Shown piece by piece: positions 13,385 to 19,705 of a DNA stretch of 24,999 bases. The stretch's first letter is position 1; each line of letters opens with the position of its first letter. The position numbers and the translations under genes were made by a program. The stretch covers positions 1-24,999 of the forward strand of contig CAYNIY010000023.1 in the NCBI GenBank assembly GCA_964397525.1, read 5' to 3'. Under the pieces are notes generated by a model, which worked only from the letters and a program-made list of their open reading frames with translations, made no database searches and had not been told where the DNA came from. This DNA is from Syntrophopropionicum sp964397525 (lineage in GTDB: Bacteria; Bacillota; Desulfotomaculia; Desulfotomaculales; Pelotomaculaceae).

Positions 13385-14452
13385 ATGTTACTGGAAAAAA
13401 CATTAAGCAGGATTGGGGATCTGGATCGGAATGCTATGGAGAATGCCCAAAAAAGGCTTGACAGCCTGATTAAACCTCCTGGCAGCCTCGGAATTCTGGA
13501 GGAGATAGCGGTGCGTTTGGCCGGTATTACAGGCAATCCCTGTCCCAAACTGGGAGAAAAAGCTGTCATCATAATGGCCGGTGATCATGGCGTGGTTGAA
13601 GAAGGGGTTAGTATCGCGCCGCAGGAGATAACAGTACAAATGCTGCCGGCTTTTATTGCGGGTGTAGCCGGAATCGGTGTACTGGCAAAACATGCCGGCG
13701 CCAGGATTGTAGTAGTTGATGTCGGTGTCGCGGTGCCGGTTGATATTCCCGGCGTGCTGCAGAGAAAGGTAAAAGCCGGCACTGGCAATATTGCGGTTGG
13801 CCCGGCTATGTCAAGAGAAGAAGCCGTCCAGGCGCTGGAAGTTGGTATCCAGGTTGCCCAGGATGAGATCGCCAACGGCGCCGGACTCCTGGCGACAGGA
13901 GATATGGGGATAGGCAATACAACGCCCAGCAGCGCTATTTTAGCCGCTTTTAGCGGCTACACCGCCGAAGAGGTTGCCGGTCGCGGGACACTGGTCAACG
14001 ATCAGGTGATGAAAGTTAAGATTAGTGCCATTAACCGTGCCCTGGAAACAAACAAACCAGATCGCGAGGACGGCTTAGATGTTCTGTCCAAGGTAGGCGG
14101 CCTGGAAATTGCGGGACTGGCGGGAGTGATACTTGGCGCCGCATCCAGGCGGGTGCCGGTATTAATAGACGGTTTTATTACAACCGCAGCAGCCCTGGTA
14201 GCATGTAAAATACAGCCCAAAGCCCGGGAATACATAATTGCCTCTCATTTATCCGGGGAACAGGGACACCGCCTGATGCTTGAGCAGCTGGGTTTGTCGC
14301 CGGTAGTACACTTAAATATGCGTCTCGGTGAAGGTACCGGAGCTGCCCTCACCATGCATCTTATTGAAGCCTCTGCCAAAATTATCCATGAGATGGCTTC
14401 TTTTGATGAAGCAGGGGTTTCTGATCTGGAAGAGGATAAAATACTAAGTTAA
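13385..14452 (+). CDS. cobT: Nicotinate-nucleotide:dimethylbenzimidazole phosphoribosyltransferase CobT
   Basis: CobT makes alpha-ribazole phosphate from nicotinate mononucleotide and a lower-ligand base, the step that prepares the nucleotide loop of cobalamin. The 355-residue protein shows the family motifs in order: KPPGSLGILEEIA (residues 30-42), MAGDHGVVEEGVS (65-77), TGDMGIGNTTPSSA (171-184), and LGEGTGAAL near 317, whose Glu is the catalytic base in the studied enzyme. The ribosome binding site GGGAG lies 8 bases before the ATG. It stands alone in the window with its own cobalamin riboswitch. No other cobalamin gene is present here, so it may serve salvage or respond to a distant pathway. 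It ends inside a hairpin terminator. Confidence 0.95.
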   Translation: MLLEKTLSRIGDLDRNAMENAQKRLDSLIKPPGSLGILEEIAVRLAGITGNPCPKLGEKAVIIMAGDHGVVEEGVSIAPQEITVQMLPAFIAGVAGIGVLAKHAGARIVVVDVGVAVPVDIPGVLQRKVKAGTGNIAVGPAMSREEAVQALEVGIQVAQDEIANGAGLLATGDMGIGNTTPSSAILAAFSGYTAEEVAGRGTLVNDQVMKVKISAINRALETNKPDREDGLDVLSKVGGLEIAGLAGVILGAASRRVPVLIDGFITTAAALVACKIQPKAREYIIASHLSGEQGHRLMLEQLGLSPVVHLNMRLGEGTGAALTMHLIEASAKIIHEMASFDEAGVSDLEEDKILS

Positions 14453-14493
14453 GCAGTAAGGGCCTGCTAAAATAAGCAGGTCCTTACTGCTTT
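14451..14493 (+). terminator. Hairpin terminator after cobT
   Basis: AAGCAGTAAGG-G-CCTGCT and AGCAGG-T-CCTTACTGCTT form an 18-bp stem with one G-T wobble around a 6-base loop. The cobT stop codon lies at the base of the stem. The T-run is short (TTTAGAC), so termination may be only moderate, but the stem is strong. Confidence 0.8.
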
Positions 14494-14547
14494 AGACGAT
14501 ATTAAATAAAACAGCAAGGTTGTTTTTTTGCTTATATTTACCCCCGG

Positions 14548-14576
14548 TTAAGAATTATGCTAATATATGCTATACT
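14548..14576 (+). promoter_or_regulatory. Candidate upstream promoter P1 of the aminotransferase leader
   Basis: TTAAGA (14548-14553) and TATACT (14571-14576) are spaced by 17 bases. The first box matches the consensus at 4 of 6, the second at 5 of 6. A transcript from here would begin near 14583 and carry about 390 bases of leader. Confidence 0.45.
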
Positions 14577-14647
14577 GTTTGGGATTGAATTCTTCGCGCC
14601 GGCGGGTACATGAGCGCCATAATAATGTATACAATATAAGAAAAATG

Positions 14648-14675
14648 TTGCAAGTTTGAAAAGCAGTGATAAAAT
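14648..14675 (+). promoter_or_regulatory. Candidate downstream promoter P2 of the aminotransferase leader
   Basis: TTGCAA (14648-14653) and TAAAAT (14670-14675) are spaced by 16 bases. Each box is a close match to the sigma-A consensus. The transcript would start near 14682 and still carry a leader of nearly 290 bases. Confidence 0.45.
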
Positions 14676-14761
14676 GTTAAAGATAGAGAATCCATTAGCA
14701 TAAGCCAGATATTTTATTGAAAGGAAGGAAGGTAGCGGGGTAAGTATCGAAAACTATAGAA

Positions 14762-14955
14762 GCAGTTGTATATTAAGAAACTGCCTGAAACAGGAATGAG
14801 CAGTTATTTAGTTAATTGGAATTGTAAATCAGCTGATATCAGCTAAATGCGCCTGGCTAGTTTGGCAAAAAACAGGACATTTAATGTAGTGGGCTGTCAT
14901 AGCCTCTTCTTGCAGCCCCTTAGGGAAGACCATCAATGGAGCTGCGTTTTCCAGC
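14762..14955 (+). promoter_or_regulatory. Structured leader of the aminotransferase gene with competing hairpins
   Basis: The 477-bp gap 14494-14970 holds no gene I recognise, but it is full of stems. GCAGTT/AACTGC lies at 14762-14784 and CCTG/CAGG at 14784-14794. A perfect 14-base dyad AGCTGATATCAGCT lies at 14831-14844. GGGCTG (14891-14896) can pair with CAGCCC (14913-14918). GCAGC (14912-14916) can instead pair with GCTGC (14941-14945), and GCTG (14941-14944) can pair with CAGC (14952-14955) just before the AGGAGG. These pairings exclude one another, as in an attenuator or a translation switch. It lacks the T-box and the common riboswitch signatures that I know. It is unclassified. Confidence 0.4.
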
Positions 14956-14969
14956 ACAAAAGGAGGTAA
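14796..14969 (+). other. Two head-to-tail short leader frames before the aminotransferase start
   Basis: ATG at 14796 opens a 16-codon frame ending TAA at 14844-14846. ATG at 14847 immediately opens a 40-codon frame ending TAA at 14967-14969, one base before the TTG start of the aminotransferase. Neither has a good ribosome binding site, and the encoded peptides look unremarkable, so they may be chance. If translated, they would bring a ribosome to the main start by coupling. Confidence 0.2.
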
Positions 14970-14970
14970 C

Positions 14971-16173
14971 TTGTTTCAAATGAAATTAGCCAACCGGGCG
15001 CTAAATATTAGTCCTTCCCCAACTCTGGCGATAGACACGGAAGCGAAGCAGCTTTTAGCCAGAGGAATTAACGCGATCAGTTTTGGAGCAGGGGAACCGG
15101 ATTTTGATACTCCGGATTATATAAAAGAAGCTGCTGTGGAAGCCATATGGGCCGGCAAGACCAAGTACACCCCGGTGGCGGGGATTCTTACTCTGCGAGA
15201 AGCCATATGCAGGAAGCTCAAGGCTGACCAGAATTTAGAATATGAACCGGATCAAATAATTGTCTCGGCAGGTGCCAAGCACTCTCTTTATAATACCATG
15301 CAGGTTCTGGTACAGGATGGAGATGAGGTAATCCTCCCTGCACCCTACTGGGTAAGCTATGTAGAACAAATTAAGCTGGCAGGGGCTACGCCCAGGATCA
15401 TAAATACCAGGGAGGAAAACGGTTTCAAACTTACTCCTTCTGAACTTGAGAGAGCAATAAATTCGCGCACCAGGCTTTTGATCCTGAACAGTCCCTGCAA
15501 CCCCACTGGTGTGGTTTATACTGAGGCAGATCTTGAATCTTTAAAGGAAGTCATATTAAGGTATGATTTCTCAGTTATTTCAGACGAGATATATGAAAGT
15601 TTTATTTATGACGGCCTTAAGCATATCAGTATCGCTTCTCTTGCTCCTGAATTAAAAGAGCGTACTATATTAATTAACGGTGTTTCCAAGGCTTATTCCA
15701 TGACAGGCTGGCGGATTGGTTATGCCGCTGCTCCCCGGCCGGTGATTAAAGCCATGGCTGATCTGCAGGGCCACTCAACCTCCAATCCCACTTCGATCGC
15801 CCAGGAAGCCAGTGTGGCTGCCCTAAACGGTGACCAGGGCCCGTTGAAAAAGATGGTGGCCGAATATCTGCGGCGGAGGAATTACATGCATAAAAGGCTG
15901 GTTGATCTTCCCGGCATAACTTGTATCCTGCCAGGTGGTTCCTTTTATGCTTTTCCCAATGTAAAATATTATTTTGGCAAGACCTATAAAGGAAGGTTGA
16001 TCCGGTGTGCCACCGACCTGGCGGCAGTCCTTCTTGAAGAAGCCCATGTGGCTGTAATTCCCGGCGCTGCTTTTGGTAATGATGATTATATCAGGCTGTC
16101 TTATGTCTGTTCGATTAAAAAAATAGATGAGGGACTTGACCGCATCTCAGACCTGCTTAATAAAATTGAATAA
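14971..16173 (+). CDS. aspB: Pyridoxal-phosphate aspartate aminotransferase (class I), 400 aa
   Basis: This aminotransferase of the AspB/AspC subgroup I-beta most likely moves amino groups between aspartate and 2-oxoglutarate in the cytosol. Family features are ISFGAGEPDFDTP (residues 36-48), KYTPVAG, the Asn177 region NSPCNPTG (173-180), Asp205 and Tyr208 (SDEIYE), the Schiff-base lysine Lys240 in GVSKAYSMTGWRIGY, and the C-terminal YIRLSY carrying the carboxylate-binding Arg. The length is typical. The TTG start at 14971 is fixed by AAAGGAGG, 4 bases upstream. It is preceded by a long structured leader and is followed by 125 bases before yicC. An aromatic or prephenate aminotransferase is possible, because this subgroup is broad. 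Confidence 0.9.
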   Translation: MFQMKLANRALNISPSPTLAIDTEAKQLLARGINAISFGAGEPDFDTPDYIKEAAVEAIWAGKTKYTPVAGILTLREAICRKLKADQNLEYEPDQIIVSAGAKHSLYNTMQVLVQDGDEVILPAPYWVSYVEQIKLAGATPRIINTREENGFKLTPSELERAINSRTRLLILNSPCNPTGVVYTEADLESLKEVILRYDFSVISDEIYESFIYDGLKHISIASLAPELKERTILINGVSKAYSMTGWRIGYAAAPRPVIKAMADLQGHSTSNPTSIAQEASVAALNGDQGPLKKMVAEYLRRRNYMHKRLVDLPGITCILPGGSFYAFPNVKYYFGKTYKGRLIRCATDLAAVLLEEAHVAVIPGAAFGNDDYIRLSYVCSIKKIDEGLDRISDLLNKIE

Positions 16174-16227
16174 TCCCTGGTAAAAATGTCTGTATGTTTA
16201 TCTGTCCCGGATCAGTAAATATGATCC

Positions 16228-16257
16228 TTGAAGTAAATGTGTGTAAAAAACTATGGT
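16228..16257 (+). promoter_or_regulatory. Weak candidate promoter before the yicC operon
   Basis: TTGAAG (16228-16233) and TATGGT (16252-16257) are spaced by 18 bases. The first box is a fair match and the second modest. It lies about 40 bases before the yicC start, a sensible place for the promoter of the long housekeeping run. Confidence 0.3.
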
Positions 16258-16298
16258 AATATCATATGATCGGTAGTATATAAACAGGTGGTGTAGAA

Positions 16299-17177
16299 TT
16301 GGTTAAAAGCATGACCGGATATGGCTGGGGAGAGGCCGGCATAGAGGGAAAAAAGTTTACTATCGAGTTGAAAGCTGTGAACCATCGCTATAACGAAGTA
16401 GTGCTGCGCCTGCCGCGCACCTTTTCTCCGCTTGAAGAAAGAATAAGGAAGTTAATCCAGGCACGTGTTACCCGTGGGCGGGTTGACGCTTTCCTGAACG
16501 TTGAAGACAGCGGTGAAAAGACCTCTGCCGTAAAAGTTGACAAAGAATTGGCCGGAGCATATTATAAGGCAATAAAAGAGCTGCAGGATAGCCTTGACTT
16601 AGAAGGCAAGATAGTGCTGAAAAACCTTGTGGACCTGCCCGGAGTGCTGGCGCTGGAAGTTCCGGCTGAGAATATTGAGGATTGGTGGCCAGCCATACAG
16701 GAGGCGCTGGAAGGTGCACTGGACAGCCTGATCAGGATGAGAGTTGATGAGGGTAATCAGCTGGCGGCAGACCTTTTAGCCAGGGTGGACCAGGTTTCTT
16801 CACTGAATGCAAAAATCAGGGACAGGTCCCCCGCTGTTGTTGAAGAGTACAGGGAAAGAATGGGAGTACGTCTGAATGATTTTATGAAAGACAGCGGCCT
16901 GACCCCGGAACGCCTGGCCGCTGAGGCGGCGATCTTTGCTGAACGCTCGAATATCACCGAGGAGACTGTAAGGCTGGAAAGCCATTTTAAACAAGCGCGC
17001 GCCTGCCTTGAAGCGAGTGAGCCCGTGGGCAGGAAGCTGGACTTTATAGTCCAGGAGATGAACAGGGAGATAAACACCATTGCTTCTAAAGCTAATGACC
17101 TGGAGATTAGCCGTTGGGCTGTCGAGGTAAAAAGCGAACTTGAGAAAATCAGGGAACAAGTGCAGAATATCGAATAG
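16299..17177 (+). CDS. yicC: YicC-family endoribonuclease
   Basis: The 292-residue protein matches the YicC/YloC family, which in E. coli and Bacillus acts as an endoribonuclease in RNA turnover. Signatures are the N-terminal KSMTGYG, the segment LKAVNHRYNEVVLRLPR (residues about 25-41), the central coiled-coil region and the C-terminal DUF1732 motif (LDFIVQEMNREINTIASKAN). The TTG start is fixed by AGGTGG, 7 bases upstream. It is the first gene of the block yicC-remA-gmk-rpoZ-coaBC-priA, an order common in Firmicutes. The stop is followed within 24 bases by the remA start. Confidence 0.93.
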   Translation: MVKSMTGYGWGEAGIEGKKFTIELKAVNHRYNEVVLRLPRTFSPLEERIRKLIQARVTRGRVDAFLNVEDSGEKTSAVKVDKELAGAYYKAIKELQDSLDLEGKIVLKNLVDLPGVLALEVPAENIEDWWPAIQEALEGALDSLIRMRVDEGNQLAADLLARVDQVSSLNAKIRDRSPAVVEEYRERMGVRLNDFMKDSGLTPERLAAEAAIFAERSNITEETVRLESHFKQARACLEASEPVGRKLDFIVQEMNREINTIASKANDLEISRWAVEVKSELEKIREQVQNIE

Positions 17178-17201
17178 GTGGTTCAGGAAAGGAGCAATAA
17201 A

Positions 17202-17477
17202 ATGGAGATTAAATTAATCAACATTGGTTTTGGCAATATTGTGTCAGCCAACCGTATTATTGCCATCGTCAGCCCGGAATCAGCTCCGATCAAGAGAATA
17301 ATTACCGAGGCCAGGGACAGGGGCATGCTGATTGATGCTACATACGGGCGGCGTACCAGGGCAGTTATCATTACAGACAGCGATCATGTAATACTGTCCG
17401 CCGTTCAACCTGAAACCGTTGCAAACCGTCTTGTATCAAAAGAGACATCAGCGCAGGCAGAAGAACCGGCTGATTAA
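17202..17477 (+). CDS. remA: RemA-family DNA-binding regulator (DUF370)
   Basis: RemA is a small DNA-binding protein that in Bacillus activates biofilm matrix and osmoprotection genes and forms ring-shaped oligomers. The 91-residue product begins MEIKLINIGFGNIVSANRII and has the conserved SPESAPIKRIITEARDRG and DATYGRRTRAVIITDSDHVI segments. Its start is the ATG at 17202, with AAAGGAG 7 bases ahead. A longer frame from a GTG at 17178 lacks a ribosome binding site. The last dozen or so residues (ETSAQAEEPAD) are an acidic tail beyond the usual domain. It lies between yicC and gmk, its normal place in Clostridia and Bacilli. Confidence 0.93.
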   Translation: MEIKLINIGFGNIVSANRIIAIVSPESAPIKRIITEARDRGMLIDATYGRRTRAVIITDSDHVILSAVQPETVANRLVSKETSAQAEEPAD

Positions 17478-17492
17478 AGTGGAGCTGTAAAA

Positions 17493-18095
17493 GTGGAAAG
17501 AAAAGGTCTGCTGCTGGTCCTATCCGGCCCGTCAGGGGCTGGGAAAGGGGCTCTCTGTAAGGAACTGCAAATAAATGAGCCTACCATACGCCTGTCTGTC
17601 TCGGCAACTACAAGGCCGCCCCGGTGCGGAGAGGTCGAAGGCGCAGATTATTTCTTTTTGGATAAAGAATTATTTAAAAAGATGATTCAATACGGGCAGC
17701 TTTTGGAATATGCACAGGTTTACGATAATTACTACGGAACACCCCGGCGTTTTGTTGAGGAATCGCTGGGAAAAGGCCTTGACATTATATTGGAGATTGA
17801 CATTCAGGGAGCTTTACAGGTCAAAGAAAGATATCCTGAGGCAGTGCTGGTTTTTATAGCTCCCCCCTCAAAAAGTGAATTAGAGAAGCGTCTGATCATG
17901 CGCGGCACTGACAGCCAGGAGGTAATTGGGAGGCGCCTGCAGTGTGCAGCCGGGGAGATGAAACTGGCCAGCCGCTATGATTATATAGTAATAAATGACG
18001 AGGTTTCAAAAGCTGCAACAAAGATCAGAGCTATCTTAACTGCAGAGAAAGCAAGGCCCGGTTACTTTAAGTCATTTTTGAACAATTTTAATTAA
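17493..18095 (+). CDS. gmk: Guanylate kinase
   Basis: The enzyme phosphorylates GMP to GDP with ATP, in the cytosol, for nucleotide and second-messenger supply. The 200-residue protein has the P-loop SGPSGAGKGAL (residues 11-21), the GMP-binding SATTRPPRCGEVEGADYFF segment (about 38-56), Tyr and Glu contacts in EYAQVYDNYYGTP, and the DIQGALQVKE segment. The GTG start at 17493 follows GGAG at 8 bases. It starts 15 bases after remA and is followed by rpoZ, as in most Firmicutes. The P-loop Lys is followed by Gly-Ala where many family members have Ser or Thr. Confidence 0.95.
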   Translation: MERKGLLLVLSGPSGAGKGALCKELQINEPTIRLSVSATTRPPRCGEVEGADYFFLDKELFKKMIQYGQLLEYAQVYDNYYGTPRRFVEESLGKGLDIILEIDIQGALQVKERYPEAVLVFIAPPSKSELEKRLIMRGTDSQEVIGRRLQCAAGEMKLASRYDYIVINDEVSKAATKIRAILTAEKARPGYFKSFLNNFN

Positions 18096-18136
18096 CAAAC
18101 AAAATATGCCAAGATTTTAAAAGCCGGAGGGTAATT

Positions 18137-18343
18137 ATGATCCAACTGTCTCTCGATAAACTTATGGAAAAAGTTGACAGCAGGTATACCCTGGTGGTTG
18201 TGGCGGCTAAAAGAGCCAGGGTGATTACCGACAGGGGAAATGACAAGGATGATGTGGCCCATAGGAAACCGGTTATTGCTGCTTTGACGGAAATTTCCCA
18301 GAATAAAATAGGTTACAGGCGTACTAAGATAGGAATAAAGTAA
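18137..18343 (+). CDS. rpoZ: RNA polymerase omega subunit
   Basis: Omega assists folding and assembly of the beta-prime subunit of RNA polymerase. The 68-residue product has the family pattern: a DKLMEKVDSRYTLVVVAAKRAR core with the conserved Arg, then the KPVIAALTEISQNKIGY segment. CGGAGGG lies about 6-7 bases before the ATG. The gene lies between gmk and coaBC. A frame on the opposite strand over the same bases is a shadow. Confidence 0.93.
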   Translation: MIQLSLDKLMEKVDSRYTLVVVAAKRARVITDRGNDKDDVAHRKPVIAALTEISQNKIGYRRTKIGIK

Positions 18344-18422
18344 GATTCCCGGCTTTTTGTTGTACTGCTTATATCTGAACATACAACATACAGCCGACAA
18401 TTGATTTATCAGGGGGAAGACC

Positions 18423-19622
18423 ATGCTGGCTGGAAAAAATATTACCGTCGGGGTTACCGGCGGCATAGCTGTTTTTAAGACTGCTCAACTGGTCAGCAGC
18501 CTGAAGGCTGGCGGGGCCGGGCTGCAAGTGATTATGACCAAATCAGCCCAGGAATTTATCAAGCCGCTTACTTTTCAGGTCTTATCGGGTAATGCCGTCC
18601 GCACAGACCTTTTTGAAGCTGCCTGCGGGTCTGTTCAACATATTGAACTGGCAGCCTGGTCAGATCTGATTGTAATTGCACCGGCAACTGCCAATATTTT
18701 AGGTAAAGCTGCCGCCGGTATCGGTGATGATCTTCTTTCCACTGTTATCATGGCGGCCTCCTGCCCGGTCTTGTTCTGCCCGGCGATGAATGTCAACATG
18801 TATAATAACGCAGTGGTCCGGCGCAATATAGAAACACTGCGGGATCTCGGTTACAAATTTATTGAGCCAGGTACAGGCCGTTTAGCCTGCGGCGCCGAAG
18901 GGCAGGGAAGACTGGCTGATTTGGATCGGATTATAGAGAAGATAGAGAGCTGCCTGATCCCCGTGAAAGACATGGAAGGCTTGACTGTTATGGTGACAGC
19001 CGGACCTACTGTTGAACCGATCGACCCGGTTCGCTATTTGACCAACCGAAGTACTGGCAAAATGGGCTATGCAGTTGCCGGAGCAGCCGCCGCCAGGGGG
19101 GCAAAAACACTGCTGATCAGCGGCCCTACTGCTTTGAAGCCGCCGGGTGGGGTAGAATTAATAAATGTCGAAACCGCATCACAAATGTATAATGCTGTTA
19201 TAGATCGTTTTGCCGGTGTGGACATTGTGGTTAAAACTGCCGCTGTGGCAGACTACAGGCCGAAAGAAGCTGTGGCACAGAAGATTAAAAAGCACAATGG
19301 TCCGATGCTGCTTGAGCTGGTCAGGAACCACGACATTCTGGCGGAACTTGGCAAAAGAAAGAATTCACAAATTCTGGTTGGATTTGCTGCTGAGACCAAC
19401 GACCTGGAAAAAAACTCACTGCAGAAAGTGCAGGGCAAGAACCTGGATTTCCTGGTGGCGAATGATATTAACCAGGCCGGGGCGGGATTTGGTTCGGACA
19501 CAAACATTGTTAAGTTTGTGTACCGTGGAGGAGATATAAAACAAATACCACTGATGGATAAAAAAGAACTGGCTCACCGGATCCTGGACGAGGCGCTGGC
19601 AGTCCGCCAGAAAAAACAATAA
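18423..19622 (+). CDS. coaBC: Bifunctional phosphopantothenoylcysteine decarboxylase/synthetase CoaBC
   Basis: CoaBC carries out two steps of coenzyme A synthesis: joining 4'-phosphopantothenate to cysteine with CTP, and decarboxylating the product with FMN. The N-terminal CoaC domain (about 1-180) shows VTGGIAVFKTA, the catalytic His in QHIELAAWSD, PAMNVNMY and GRLACGAEGQGRL with the active-site Cys. The CoaB domain (about 187-399) shows TAGPTVEPIDPVRYLTNRST, TGKMGYA, KTAAVADYRP and KIKK. The length of 399 residues is typical. The ATG follows AGGGGGAAG at about 3-5 bases. It is followed by a hairpin and then priA. Confidence 0.96.
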   Translation: MLAGKNITVGVTGGIAVFKTAQLVSSLKAGGAGLQVIMTKSAQEFIKPLTFQVLSGNAVRTDLFEAACGSVQHIELAAWSDLIVIAPATANILGKAAAGIGDDLLSTVIMAASCPVLFCPAMNVNMYNNAVVRRNIETLRDLGYKFIEPGTGRLACGAEGQGRLADLDRIIEKIESCLIPVKDMEGLTVMVTAGPTVEPIDPVRYLTNRSTGKMGYAVAGAAAARGAKTLLISGPTALKPPGGVELINVETASQMYNAVIDRFAGVDIVVKTAAVADYRPKEAVAQKIKKHNGPMLLELVRNHDILAELGKRKNSQILVGFAAETNDLEKNSLQKVQGKNLDFLVANDINQAGAGFGSDTNIVKFVYRGGDIKQIPLMDKKELAHRILDEALAVRQKKQ

Positions 19623-19634
19623 AAGTGTTAAGCA

Positions 19635-19657
19635 AAAATCCCGGGTGCCGGGATTTT
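19635..19657 (+). terminator. Hairpin between coaBC and priA
   Basis: AAAATCCCGG (19635-19644) pairs perfectly with CCGGGATTTT (19648-19657) around a GTG loop, and TAGTTT follows. It reads like an intrinsic terminator or attenuator. It would lower transcription into priA-def-fmt unless read through or bypassed by a promoter I cannot place. Confidence 0.75.
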
Positions 19658-19705
19658 AGTTTAAAAGTTTAAAAATAATCTTAGGATATTTCACGGGAGG
19701 GCTAA

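Noticed and set aside
14494..14970. T-box, 6S RNA or known riboswitch before the aminotransferase gene
   Set aside because: No T-box sequence, no 6S-like closing stem with a central bubble, and no signature of the common riboswitches could be found by eye, so the leader is left unclassified.
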